Source: Salmonella enterica subsp. enterica serovar Typhimurium str. LT2 (GTDB lineage Bacteria > Pseudomonadota > Gammaproteobacteria > Enterobacterales > Enterobacteriaceae). Taken from it: DNA of 64,000 bases. The position numbers and the translations under genes are program-made. The notes below the pieces were generated by a model. It was not told where the DNA came from, searched no databases, and worked only from the letters and a program-made list of their open reading frames with translations. Of the stretch, positions 7,741 to 16,783 are shown in pieces (the stretch's first letter is position 1; each line of letters opens with the position of its first letter). The stretch is taken from the NCBI RefSeq assembly GCF_000006945.2, contig NC_003197.2:372001-436000 (forward strand), in the 5' to 3' direction.

Positions 7741-9031
7741 TCACGCTTCCTGCCGTTACTGTTTGTCCGCCGATCGCCTCAAGCGAGGCAGTAAAATCAC
7801 CGCTGTAGGTTTCTACTGAACCGGATGATACCCGTGTGGTTAAATCTTTATAGCCATACCAGCCTCGGGCGTTGCCAGTGCCTGTCTTGATCCGATCGGG
7901 TAACAGGTTAATTGGCGTACCGGCATCGTTATAGATGCGGATACCCACTCCGGAAGCTACGCCAGGTTCGCCATAATGGGTGTCCAGTAGCCACGACAGA
8001 CCGCCTGCGGATGTGGTTAGCCCCAAGCGACGCGCCGCCGCCACGGCGGTGGGTTGATTAACGACAAACCCCATTGCGACATTAGCGGCGCTGGTGGACG
8101 GGAGGGCACTGGACACGGCACCGGACTCACATTCCAGGCTGACGTGGAAAGGCGCCTGGCTATTGCCTCCGGCGGCTAATATGCCGACGGCGACAGGGGG
8201 AATTTTCACGATCGCAGGATAATCTGTGATTTTACATAACGCGCCGCGAACATAGGTGACGCTATTATATGTACTCCATGCCCCGGGCCAATAGCTGGGC
8301 CAGCCATAATAATCGCTGGCATGATCCAGTCCCGCTTTGATCCGCTCGGTAATCAAGCCTGGGCCTTTAAACGCGATATAACCCCGAGGCTGCGTCCAGG
8401 TATCTCGGTCCATTGGATTCTGGTAGGCAAAATATTTTCTTGAGTCAATTTTAAACATCTCATATAGCACGTTGCTAAACGCGCTGGCAGGAATATAAAT
8501 ATATTTGTCATCCTGAAACCAACTGTCTGCGGTAAGTTGGCGTTCTTTCCAGAAACGGCTGTAATATTCGCCGGTACTGAGGTTTGTCATACGGACAGCA
8601 ACATTACGCTCCACATCATAATAGGCGCCTTCTACTTCGGGAGTAAAAAATGCCCCCGCAAAAGCGCTATCGCCATTTGTCGAATACATCTCATAGAGCT
8701 TCCCGGCATCGGCAGTATCGCAGCGGTAAAGTACCTGTTTACTGGAATAGGGCGTGCCGGTGGCGGCCGTCAGGAAGTTACCGATCCCACTGGCCAATAG
8801 CGTGCCGGAGGGTTGAAATGTTTCACTATTACTGACGCTAATCACCGTTGGCAAACCGATATTACCGGTATTTGTGTCAGTTGCGCCGATCCAGTTTTGC
8901 GCCGTGTAGCCCGCTTTTATCGCCGCGTCAGAGAGCGCGCTCTTATCGGTGACTTTGATACATGACGACCATGTTCCGGCGCTGACAAACAGGCTGGTGA
9001 TAAACAATAGCGTTCGGAAACTAAAAAGCAT
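7706..9031 (-). CDS. stbD: Stb fimbrial tip adhesin / minor subunit
   Basis: A 441-residue exported protein with a signal peptide ('LFITSLFVSAGTWSSC'). The N-terminal ~270 residues are a unique, aromatic-rich, probably lectin-like domain. The C-terminal ~150 residues have a pilin-domain pattern with a Cys pair and a terminal beta-strand ending 'AQLQAVVSFQ'. This two-domain plan is typical of chaperone-usher tip adhesins. It lies four bases after the usher gene and overlaps the following chaperone gene. Ligand unknown. Confidence 0.85.
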   Translation of the reverse strand: MLFSFRTLLFITSLFVSAGTWSSCIKVTDKSALSDAAIKAGYTAQNWIGATDTNTGNIGLPTVISVSNSETFQPSGTLLASGIGNFLTAATGTPYSSKQVLYRCDTADAGKLYEMYSTNGDSAFAGAFFTPEVEGAYYDVERNVAVRMTNLSTGEYYSRFWKERQLTADSWFQDDKYIYIPASAFSNVLYEMFKIDSRKYFAYQNPMDRDTWTQPRGYIAFKGPGLITERIKAGLDHASDYYGWPSYWPGAWSTYNSVTYVRGALCKITDYPAIVKIPPVAVGILAAGGNSQAPFHVSLECESGAVSSALPSTSAANVAMGFVVNQPTAVAAARRLGLTTSAGGLSWLLDTHYGEPGVASGVGIRIYNDAGTPINLLPDRIKTGTGNARGWYGYKDLTTRVSSGSVETYSGDFTASLEAIGGQTVTAGSVNAQLQAVVSFQ

Positions 9032-9035
9032 TGTG

Positions 9036-11597
9036 CTATTCCTTCTCGCAGATTTTGTTCAGATAGAGAAACGGTTCTTTGGTGTGAAGATCGAGTTGGT
9101 AGGCAACCCGGCAACGCTGGTTTGCCCCTGTTCCCCAGCGCACCAGTAGAGAACCCGACGGATGGGCGATACGGGCATAAATCTGCCCACTCTGGCCGAC
9201 CATGCCGATGTTTGTGCCTTCACCGTTGAAAACATCAGCGCCCATTGGCGGTATGCCGCCATCCGGCATCTTCACGGAGATCAGCACTGCTTTGCCGCTG
9301 ATAGTGGCGAAATTGACACGCGCGATGGCGCCAGCATACGGCACAATCTGCTGACTTCCTCCCGTCAGTTCGGCATCGCTGCGCATCTTACGGGTATCGA
9401 GCGTAACGTTATTGACGCGGTAAGGAGATAACGAAGGCAGAATGGCGTAACCAAAGCGATCAACCACAGCGCCCTGGCCATTTTGTACGATCGCGCCCTG
9501 CGCGCCATCGGCATGAATAAGCGCAAAGGTATCGCTGGTATAGGGGCCAGCCGTCAGACCGCCAGGGTGAAGAACCAGGGTGCCGGACGCGCCCAGCCCT
9601 TCCTGACGATAGTTATCACCCTGGTCATAGTTGGCGCGAAGTGCGCCAAACCGGGTGTTTTGTTGTAGATTACCGCCAAACGTCGTTGGCGCGCTGCTAT
9701 CACTATTGCTATTGCGATAACGCTCGTAGCCGCCATAAACCGACCATGACAGGTCGCTGTTTTCACCGCTACTGCCGGTCATGGATACGGTTGAGGAACG
9801 ACTTTGACTGGACTGGTTATAATTCATGGCGACAGACGTTCTGTTTTCGCCCCAATCCAGCGGTATAGAGACATTAAACGACATTGTGGTTTCGGTATAT
9901 TTTTGTCGGCTACTCACGTCCAGTGGTTCGTTAACGCCGTGATAAAAGCGATCGTAATCCCAGGTGGTGCGCTGTCGTGCGATATTCACCCCGTAGCTTA
10001 TATTCCGCCACTGGTTGCTATATCCCATTTGTAGCTGTGTTATACGCGATTGGTTATTGTAGTAGTCTGCGGTGCTGGCGCTGAGGTTAAGCGTGCCAAG
10101 CCGTCCTAACGGCTGGCTTACCGTCGCGGACAGGCGATTGCGCTGATGCAGCGTGTCGGAGTAGTAATCAATCCCCGTTTTTGCTTCCCGGCGTACGCCG
10201 AGCACGTCCTGAAGATCGCGAAAGCCGTTGGTTGAATAACGATAAGCCGCCAGTACCAGGTTAGTGCCGGTGGTAAACGTTTTGCTGTAACTGAGTTCCG
10301 CGCGCCAGCCTTGTTGGCGATCGTTATGCTCTGCGCGCGCATTCGACCAGGTGGCGTTAAGGCCGAACGCGCCCATACCGGTGGCCCAGACGCCGCCCGC
10401 CAGCCATGCCTGGTAACGCTGCGCAATTCGTGAACCGAGGTTGAGGGTAATGGTGTTATTAACGCCGTGCTGGAACGTTCCCTCAAAGAAACGATTTTCA
10501 ATATCGTAGTACTGACGAACCCTGCCGAAGGCCAGCGAATAGTGCCAGTTACCGGGGCGAACCGAATCCGGCACGGAAGAATAAGGCACGGTGAAACGTG
10601 AGGTTTTACCGCTGGCCTCGATAACCTCTACCTCCAGATCGCCTTGATAACGGGTGTTGTACAGATCGTCAATATAAAATGGGCCCGGCGGAACGTTGGT
10701 TTCATAAATCACTTTCCCCAGTTGTTTTACTACCACGTGCGCGCTACTGGCCGCTACGCCCCGAACTTCCGGCGCATAACCGCGTTTGCCCTGCGGGCGC
10801 ATCCGCTCGTCGGTGACAAGTTTAGCCCCGTTAAAAGACAGACTGCCGAATAAGCTGGAGTCCGTATAGCTATCGCCCAGCGACAGAATACTGTTAACAG
10901 ACGCGACAGGTCTTTGCACCCAGGTTCGAACGCTATTATAGCGCCAGGCGCTTCCGCTCTGGTTGCTATTGGCATAGCGCAGATTACTTTGATGACGGAC
11001 CTGCCAAAGTCCGAGGTTAACGCCCATGTTTAAACCGCTCCATAAGTATTGGTAGCGATAATGGCTGTCGGTATTTTCGGTGTGGGTCCAGTTTGTGTTA
11101 TGGCGTAAAAACAGCGCCAGCGCGCCGCTATCCCACTCTGAAGGAGAGATATAACCGCGCGGTTTGTGCGTAAGTTCGGTCATTGGAATCGTCAGCAACA
11201 GGCGAAGCGTGGCGCTATCAAATTGCCAACCGGCATGAGGCACCCACTCCCTGAGCGGGCGACACTCGGTCGCAGCGTCGGTCGCGGGGAGTGATTTTAT
11301 CTGTGCCGCTTTCATCACCGATAAGGGCAGGCAGGGTTCAGTCTGTTGACCCTCTTTTACAGCATTAAATCGAATATTAGTGCTCGAGGTTACCAGCGTG
11401 CCATTAACGTAAACGTCGGCAAGATAGTCTCCGGAAGGCGTTTGCCGTTCATTAAAACGGGCAATATTTTGTCCGTAAGTGGCCCCCTGAAGTAGCGCAG
11501 GATCAAAATAATACTCTTCACCTTGCGCGGAGCCTGAGCAAACTATGGCGATCAATAGCGCAAGGCTTTTGCGGTTCAAATTAATGGTGGGGGACAT
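9036..11597 (-). CDS. stbC: Stb outer membrane fimbrial usher
   Basis: An 853-residue FimD/PapC-type usher. It has a signal peptide, an N-terminal chaperone-binding domain ('YYFDPALLQG', where ushers usually have FNP.FL), a large beta-barrel, the plug region near 'RGVAASSAHVVVKQLGK', and C-terminal domains. A C-terminal Cys pair is present ('RCRVAYQL' and 'NKICEKE'). It forms the outer membrane pore through which pilus subunits are secreted and assembled. It overlaps the end of stbB by 17 bases and is followed by stbD, as expected for a single transcript. Confidence 0.95.
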   Translation of the reverse strand: MSPTINLNRKSLALLIAIVCSGSAQGEEYYFDPALLQGATYGQNIARFNERQTPSGDYLADVYVNGTLVTSSTNIRFNAVKEGQQTEPCLPLSVMKAAQIKSLPATDAATECRPLREWVPHAGWQFDSATLRLLLTIPMTELTHKPRGYISPSEWDSGALALFLRHNTNWTHTENTDSHYRYQYLWSGLNMGVNLGLWQVRHQSNLRYANSNQSGSAWRYNSVRTWVQRPVASVNSILSLGDSYTDSSLFGSLSFNGAKLVTDERMRPQGKRGYAPEVRGVAASSAHVVVKQLGKVIYETNVPPGPFYIDDLYNTRYQGDLEVEVIEASGKTSRFTVPYSSVPDSVRPGNWHYSLAFGRVRQYYDIENRFFEGTFQHGVNNTITLNLGSRIAQRYQAWLAGGVWATGMGAFGLNATWSNARAEHNDRQQGWRAELSYSKTFTTGTNLVLAAYRYSTNGFRDLQDVLGVRREAKTGIDYYSDTLHQRNRLSATVSQPLGRLGTLNLSASTADYYNNQSRITQLQMGYSNQWRNISYGVNIARQRTTWDYDRFYHGVNEPLDVSSRQKYTETTMSFNVSIPLDWGENRTSVAMNYNQSSQSRSSTVSMTGSSGENSDLSWSVYGGYERYRNSNSDSSAPTTFGGNLQQNTRFGALRANYDQGDNYRQEGLGASGTLVLHPGGLTAGPYTSDTFALIHADGAQGAIVQNGQGAVVDRFGYAILPSLSPYRVNNVTLDTRKMRSDAELTGGSQQIVPYAGAIARVNFATISGKAVLISVKMPDGGIPPMGADVFNGEGTNIGMVGQSGQIYARIAHPSGSLLVRWGTGANQRCRVAYQLDLHTKEPFLYLNKICEKE

Positions 11598-12342
11598 CGT
11601 AGCTCTCGCTTATCCTTGCGCCCAGGTCGTTAACCAAAGTAACGGTGACTGTACCGGAGAAGGATTTGAGTGACCGTTTGCCCGGCAGCCACCAGGTTTG
11701 ACTGGAGAAAGGGGCAATCATGTCAGCATCCAGGTTATACGAAGCGCCGTTCACTTTTACATTCAGGTTACTTAAAGAGGCAAACCAGGGCTGCGGATTA
11801 ACAATAACAATACCGCTTTTTCCGGAACCCTTATTTACCGTTTTAATCTGTAGTTTTTTCGCCAGATTATCAGGTTTACCTAGCCCGTCAGGACGATAGA
11901 AAAGTTTTATTCTTGAGCGCAGCATCACCAACATTTTATTTTGCCCGCTGTCGCTGCCAATATTCGTTGGTGGTACCTGTAATACGTTAAACCAGAATAC
12001 TGACTCACGATCCTGCGGCAATTTTTTCGTGTTGTTATAAATTACGCGTACAACCTGGCCTGCTTTGGGTTGAATACGAAATACCGGCGGCGTGGCAATC
12101 AATGGCATCGCGCTGCTATTTTCCGGGCTGGTATTCATATCGCCATCGTCAAACCAGGTTTGTACGATATAAGGTATTGCATCATTATTTTTTAACTGCA
12201 CATCTACGGAGGAGGCTGTTGATGGGTAAATTATTCGGCTACCCAAAATAGTAACGCTCGCCCACGATGCTGTGGCGGGTAGGGCCAGGAATAGAAAAAC
12301 TATTAAGTAATATAATGCGGAATGTCGGGTATCCATTTTCAT
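11581..12342 (-). CDS. stbB: Stb fimbrial periplasmic chaperone
   Basis: A 253-residue PapD-family chaperone with a signal peptide ending near 'PATASWAS'. Signatures are 'SRIIYPSTASSVDVQLKN' and 'SVFWFNVLQVPP'; the two Ig-like domains follow. A GGGAG ribosome site lies 9 bases upstream of ATG 12342. It sits between the major pilin and the usher, the usual place for the main subunit chaperone. A perfect hairpin separates it from stbA. Confidence 0.92.
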   Translation of the reverse strand: MKMDTRHSALYYLIVFLFLALPATASWASVTILGSRIIYPSTASSVDVQLKNNDAIPYIVQTWFDDGDMNTSPENSSAMPLIATPPVFRIQPKAGQVVRVIYNNTKKLPQDRESVFWFNVLQVPPTNIGSDSGQNKMLVMLRSRIKLFYRPDGLGKPDNLAKKLQIKTVNKGSGKSGIVIVNPQPWFASLSNLNVKVNGASYNLDADMIAPFSSQTWWLPGKRSLKSFSGTVTVTLVNDLGARISESYDVPHH

Positions 12343-12369
12343 CTCAACAACTCCCTAGCGATTGAAAAT

Positions 12370-12393
12370 GGTCTGGCGTTTCAACGCCAGACC
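12370..12393 (-). terminator. Intercistronic hairpin between stbA and stbB
   Basis: Perfect 11-bp inverted repeat (GGTCTGGCGTT and its complement) with a two-base centre, 10 bases after the stbA stop. Such hairpins after major pilin genes usually cause partial termination or protect the upstream mRNA, giving more pilin than chaperone/usher. There is no strong T-run, so attenuation or mRNA protection fits better than full termination. Confidence 0.65.
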
Positions 12394-12403
12394 GTAGCGA
12401 CAA

Positions 12404-12940
12404 TTATTTATACGAAACGGCGTATTGAAGGGTGGCAGCGACTGTCCCAGCCTCTGCTTTCCCGGTAGAGTAATACCGCGCGGTATAAGTCGCGCTCGCT
12501 TCAGAAGCATTTGGTTCCAGCTGTAGGTCGCCGTCGCCAGTAAAGCCGCCGGTCAGATTGATTGGCTCCCCTGAAGTGTCGAGTAATTGGACTTCAACAT
12601 TTTTCGCGCTGCCAGTATTACCCAGGTTACCGTTACTGGTGACCTGATTACCGACAAAGACAGTGGAAATTTTTGTTGTTTTGTCCTGAGAGCCGGTACA
12701 CCCGGACAGCCCAATATCAAACGTTATTGGCCCCGCGGTTTTCCCTTGTTCTGATAAATCTTTAGTACTTACTGTTGGTAATAACACGACGGGTTTAGCC
12801 TGATTACCATTAATAACGACAGAGCATGTTTCATCAGAGACTTCCCCTTGAAAGGTGATGGTGTTATCAGAAACAGCCATCGCGCTGCTGGAGACAAGAA
12901 GTGAGCCTGTGATCATTGCTAAATATTTTTTCATAGACAT
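12404..12940 (-). CDS. stbA: Stb major fimbrial subunit
   Basis: A 178-residue type 1-like pilin. The signal peptide ends 'SSSAMAV'; the mature protein has the two conserved cysteines ('DETCSVVING' and 'LSGCTGSQ') and the C-terminal donor-strand pattern ending 'ATLQYAVSYK' with the penultimate Tyr. It is the first gene of the operon, with AGGA upstream of ATG 12940. The 630 bases upstream are AT-rich and shared with a divergent membrane-bound regulator gene at 13604, which may control it. Confidence 0.93.
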   Translation of the reverse strand: MSMKKYLAMITGSLLVSSSAMAVSDNTITFQGEVSDETCSVVINGNQAKPVVLLPTVSTKDLSEQGKTAGPITFDIGLSGCTGSQDKTTKISTVFVGNQVTSNGNLGNTGSAKNVEVQLLDTSGEPINLTGGFTGDGDLQLEPNASEASATYTARYYSTGKAEAGTVAATLQYAVSYK

Positions 12941-13603
12941 ATGATAATGTTCCTGTATTAATCTTTACTTTTTCAGGACGAGTGCAATTCGCCCGAATGT
13001 TTCGTGCTTATGGAGGAGTGGTAAAAATAACGATCATTAACTCTATTTTTGGATGTGAGCTATACCCTCCTGACTATTGATAATGCGATATAAAACAAAC
13101 AGACTTATTTCTCTTATCATGAAATAGAGCGATAAGCGCTTTCGTCCATACATCTCATTAGTACAACTGATAGTGTTATCATTTGATTGAGTGTAATCCG
13201 ATAACAATTCTCTCCGCATCTGAATAGATAGACTATGTTGCAATACAAACCTGCACATTTTTGCTATGTAAAATCCGTATCAGTTAAACCTCCCGATGGA
13301 TAATACGATGGTGAGATTAAGGTAAATTTTCTGAAATGTGCTTCTGAAACAGTATAATTAGTCTTACTTTTTTCTTACTTTTGGCCTTTCAGAAGTTTCC
13401 TGAGTTTGCGTTAAGGTAAAGAAAAGTGTTCAGATTTACCTATAACTGTTTGATTTGTAATGTGTAGGTAATACTTGTGTCAATTATTGTTTACTATAAG
13501 TGAGACTTATAAGTTAAACTCAGGTTAATTAGGGGGCTGAATTCTTTTTTGAGCATGATAATATGTCGTCTGAATGATGGATGCAGTTACCTTTAGGATT
13601 GTC
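12941..13603. promoter_or_regulatory. AT-rich divergent intergenic region between stbA and the first ToxR-like regulator
   Basis: About 660 bases, strongly AT-rich, with no convincing gene (a 71-codon minus frame at 13043-13258 lacks support). It must hold the promoters of the stb operon and of the divergent regulator gene. A long control region of this type next to fimbrial genes is typically bound by H-NS and by dedicated activators; which proteins bind here cannot be seen. Confidence 0.5.
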
Positions 13604-14338
13604 ATGAATGAAACTATATTTTTACTTGATAAGCGTGTTGTATTTGATAGTACGAAGATGACCTTATCGCATGGTAATGAGATAATCAGAATATCAGAAG
13701 CTGAGACCCATCTGCTTCTTGCTTTTTGGCATGGTCTTTACAAAAAAGAAGATATTATTCATTTTGTTTGGGAAAATCGTGGAGGCTGCGTCTCAGAATC
13801 AAGTTACTATAAACTCATTAATCAAATGAGAAATGATTTTAGTAGCATTGGTCTACAGTCATCTGACATCGTAACTCGCCCTCGGGTGGGGGTATCGCTG
13901 TCTGTTGCCATTGAACCTATAAAAAAAATCACCTCCCTAAAGGTGAGTGATGAAAACGTTAAAGGCACCACGACTCGGGAGAACATATTTTACAAAAATA
14001 AACGTCACAGCGTATTTGTGGTATTAACAGGAGCCATTCTTCTGGCATTGCTCTATGGTGTATTTACTATATATAAAGCGCCTGTTCGTAACAGCCCTGA
14101 TAGTTTTTTTACATATCTTGGCGAATATAACGATTATGCAATCTATAAAACAAAAGAGGATAAGGTCACATTAAGTGAAGTAGTTTTTGCTTTTAACTCT
14201 CTAAAAATTAAAATTTACCGGCAAAATGGACGCCATCTTTATTATATCAGGGAGCCTAATATGAATATTTTTCTGCAATGCTTAAATCCTGTTGAAATGG
14301 CGGTGCCAAAATGTATTACAGTAAAAGAACGTTACTGA
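13604..14338 (+). CDS. Membrane-bound winged-helix regulator (ToxR/CadC/MarT-like), copy 1
   Basis: A 244-residue one-component regulator. Residues ~5-105 form a winged helix; landmarks are 'YLLDKRVV'-type start sequence, 'SEAETHLLLAF' and 'VVTRPRVGV'-like 'DIVTRPRVGVSLSV'. One transmembrane helix is at ~135-154 ('SVFVVLTGAILLALLYGVF'). The C-terminal ~85 residues are periplasmic with two cysteines ('IFLQCLNP' and 'PKCITVKERY'), like the disulfide domain of CadC/ToxR. ATG 13604 is chosen for AGGA five bases upstream. It overlaps a FidL-like gene by 28 bases. A very similar gene lies at 16784. It is divergent from stbA, so control of Stb fimbriae is plausible. Confidence 0.85.
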   Translation: MNETIFLLDKRVVFDSTKMTLSHGNEIIRISEAETHLLLAFWHGLYKKEDIIHFVWENRGGCVSESSYYKLINQMRNDFSSIGLQSSDIVTRPRVGVSLSVAIEPIKKITSLKVSDENVKGTTTRENIFYKNKRHSVFVVLTGAILLALLYGVFTIYKAPVRNSPDSFFTYLGEYNDYAIYKTKEDKVTLSEVVFAFNSLKIKIYRQNGRHLYYIREPNMNIFLQCLNPVEMAVPKCITVKERY

Positions 14339-14810
14339 TTATATTTGTAATATTTATCGCCATTGTCGCAATCGGATCGATAATAGCGCTTGAGTGGGTA
14401 AATCGTGACTCTTATAGAACCAATAATCTTATATGCACGACAAAATCAGAAGCGTATATTGCGCCACGAAAATTGTACATGGATGGTGGACTTGTGCTGG
14501 ATCTTAAATCCGGCAGGATTACCCTACACTACGATGTTACTACCGATACGAAAGAGAAACGGCTTTTTTTCGTGATATCTGCATCAGCAAACTGCGCAGA
14601 ACGGGTATGAAAACATTTACTTTTAAAGTCAATTCAGTTAAGACTTTTGAGTCTGATACTGCTGGCGATTTGTTTTCCTGGTTGAGACTGTTACAGCCTG
14701 GTACGATTAATGAGTTAAAGATGGTCAAAATTGGGAAAAATACCTACATGTTTTCGCTTAATCGACATTTGTATAATGTGTGTACCACCAGTAGTAACGT
14801 TGAGTTGTAG
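14311..14810 (+). pseudogene. FidL-like membrane protein, copy 1, frameshifted in a T7 run
   Basis: Homologous along its whole length to the intact 162-residue protein at 17500-17988: N-terminal membrane anchor, 'LICTTKSEAYIAPRKLYMDG', a central beta-rich domain, and the end 'MFSLNRHLYNVCTT'. The frame is lost at a run of seven T's (14564-14570). Five T's restore perfect alignment to the paralogue ('LFRDICISKL' versus 'LYRDVYMKNL'), and eight T's also restore the frame. As read, the product stops at 14610 after 99 residues; the rest is open in the other frame to 14810. It may be a true pseudogene or a slippage-dependent gene. Confidence 0.75.
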
Positions 14811-15109
14811 CCAATAATCCCTGTATTGATGGGAATTCGTTCCGTGATTTATGCCTCATCAGGCAGCGAACCTGGTATCAGGCTAACATATTGAATTTAG
14901 ATATCTGCTATCGCTTATTCTAACGATAGTATCCTGCACCTGTTGGGTATTGATATTTTCTTGTCTATTTTCGGCACAGGGAGTGCCATCTTGCTATCAT
15001 TAAGAACGTATAACCTATCTCTCAATATTGCTTTTCTATATTAATGTTACTTTAGTTATCCTATCAAAGCGTACAGTGGCAAAAGGAAGGCCGGTAAGAG
15101 GGCAATGAT
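14811..15109. other. Intergenic region upstream of the EAL gene
   Basis: About 300 bases, AT-rich, with no ORF. It presumably contains the promoter of the phosphodiesterase gene. I see no strong terminator after the FidL-like remnant. Confidence 0.4.
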
Positions 15110-16684
15110 TTGAAAGTAAGAAAGCTATTTCTGATGTTGTTTATTGCCGTTCCACTGATCGTAATGATATTGGTGGGGTTACTCGCGGGTATCTTCCAGC
15201 TAAAACGAGATATCGCCGTCAGCGCCAATACGCTGCTGCGGTTTAGCGCGGATATATCCGCCGCCTCCTGGCAAGTCGCCGGAAAAGCCGCCAGACTGGC
15301 TGAGAGTTCCTGCACTGACACGCTGAAAGAACTGTCCAGAACGCGGGCCTTCACTCCTTATGTCCGTGACATTGGATTTCTGGAAAATGGTGATATCACT
15401 TGCTCCTTTGTCACAGGAACCGAACGCTATCATTTTTCCCGGCTGGCAGGGCTTTCTTTACCTGCTTCTTATCCGGAACGGTGGTTGCGATCTATCGGTA
15501 GTATGGCCGAAGGACCCGATCGCCTTGTTGTGGTGTATGTGAAAAAAGTAGCAGCGGATAAAGCGGCTTTCGTCATTGTGGATTCGCAGTATGTCCAGGA
15601 GCTCATGGAGATATTGGCTGCAGAAAGAGCATCAGCCTTTAGCCTGACATTCGGCGCAGGAGAGGCGATTACCAGCGCTGCGAAGTTGCGCGGTAAGGCG
15701 TTTTTAACGCAGCGGTTCACCTCAACCGATCACACTATCCAGCTGATGGTGCGAACCCCTTTCTCAACGTTATCGGCATACTGGTTACAAAACCTTTTTA
15801 TTTTTATTCCGCTGTCATTGTGTCTTTCTGTAGGGATGATGTTGTTCTACAGGCGCTGGTATTTAAAACGCTTATCTCTGGCCCGGGAGATTGCCAGGGG
15901 AATAACGCACAATGAATTTACGGTACATTATCAACCTGTTTTTAATGTTAAACACGGTAGTTGCGGCGGCGTGGAGGCGCTAATGCGCTGGCCGCAACCG
16001 GATGGCCGTTTTATAACTCCCGATATTTTTATTACCGCCGCAGAAAATGAAGGCATGATTATTCCACTCTCTCGTCATCTGTTCGAACTGATTGCTCATG
16101 ACGTGATAAACTGGACTGTACCGGATGATTTCTATATCAGCGTAAATATATCGCCTGCGCATCTTATGGATGACGGTTTTATACAAGATATAGAGGCGCT
16201 CAGGACTCGTTTGGGAACGATAACGCTTATGTTGGAGCTCACCGAACGTAGCCTGATTGTAGAACCTTCACAGGTCGCAGAAAAACTTTCAACGCTCCGT
16301 GAAAAAGGCGTGTTAATAGCGATTGATGATTTTGGGACCGGCTATTGCTCCCTCTCCTATCTCCAGCAATTACCTGTAGACTCTCTTAAAATAGACAGAA
16401 CGTTTATCGATACCATTGATACCAGCAGCGATGATGTTCCTGTCCTGGATACTATCATTACGCTGAGTCAGCGACTGGGACTCAATGTGGTTGCCGAAGG
16501 GGTCAGTACCCAGCACCAATTGCGTTACATCTTAAGCCACGGGGTAGGATTCGTTCAGGGATTTCTTTATGCCAGGCCGATGGGGACTAATGACTTTATG
16601 AGTTGGCTTGGCAAGTCAGCCCAGCGGCAAAATGGTTTGCTCAAGGGGGAAAGCGGATCCGCGAGCGATCTGGTGGCTGAATAA
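15110..16684 (+). CDS. CSS-motif EAL domain c-di-GMP phosphodiesterase
   Basis: A 524-residue inner membrane protein. The first TM helix is at ~7-30, then a periplasmic CSS-type sensor with 'LAESSCTDTLKEL' near residue 65 and a second Cys near 99 ('ITCSF'). The second TM is at ~223-247, followed by a cytoplasmic EAL domain. Catalytic motifs look complete: 'GVEALMRW' (~288), 'NISPAHL', 'LELTERS', 'DDFGTGYCSLSYL', 'KIDRTFI', 'VAEGVS' and 'GFVQGFLYARP'. It should hydrolyse c-di-GMP to pGpG; CSS proteins are known to respond to periplasmic disulfide state. The start is a TTG preceded by AAGAGG. It lies between two copies of a ToxR-like/FidL-like pair. Confidence 0.92.
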   Translation: MKVRKLFLMLFIAVPLIVMILVGLLAGIFQLKRDIAVSANTLLRFSADISAASWQVAGKAARLAESSCTDTLKELSRTRAFTPYVRDIGFLENGDITCSFVTGTERYHFSRLAGLSLPASYPERWLRSIGSMAEGPDRLVVVYVKKVAADKAAFVIVDSQYVQELMEILAAERASAFSLTFGAGEAITSAAKLRGKAFLTQRFTSTDHTIQLMVRTPFSTLSAYWLQNLFIFIPLSLCLSVGMMLFYRRWYLKRLSLAREIARGITHNEFTVHYQPVFNVKHGSCGGVEALMRWPQPDGRFITPDIFITAAENEGMIIPLSRHLFELIAHDVINWTVPDDFYISVNISPAHLMDDGFIQDIEALRTRLGTITLMLELTERSLIVEPSQVAEKLSTLREKGVLIAIDDFGTGYCSLSYLQQLPVDSLKIDRTFIDTIDTSSDDVPVLDTIITLSQRLGLNVVAEGVSTQHQLRYILSHGVGFVQGFLYARPMGTNDFMSWLGKSAQRQNGLLKGESGSASDLVAE

Positions 16685-16783
16685 TGCAGGAACTCGCTAC
16701 GGAAAAAAATTCAATAGCACGATATATCCTGGTAATATGTTTATGCCGTGAAGAAACGTGATAGCACTGGGGCGGATATTTTT

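Noticed and set aside
13043..13258. 71-codon minus frame between stbA and the regulator
   Set aside because: AT-rich random frame without ribosome site; the region is better explained as a divergent promoter.
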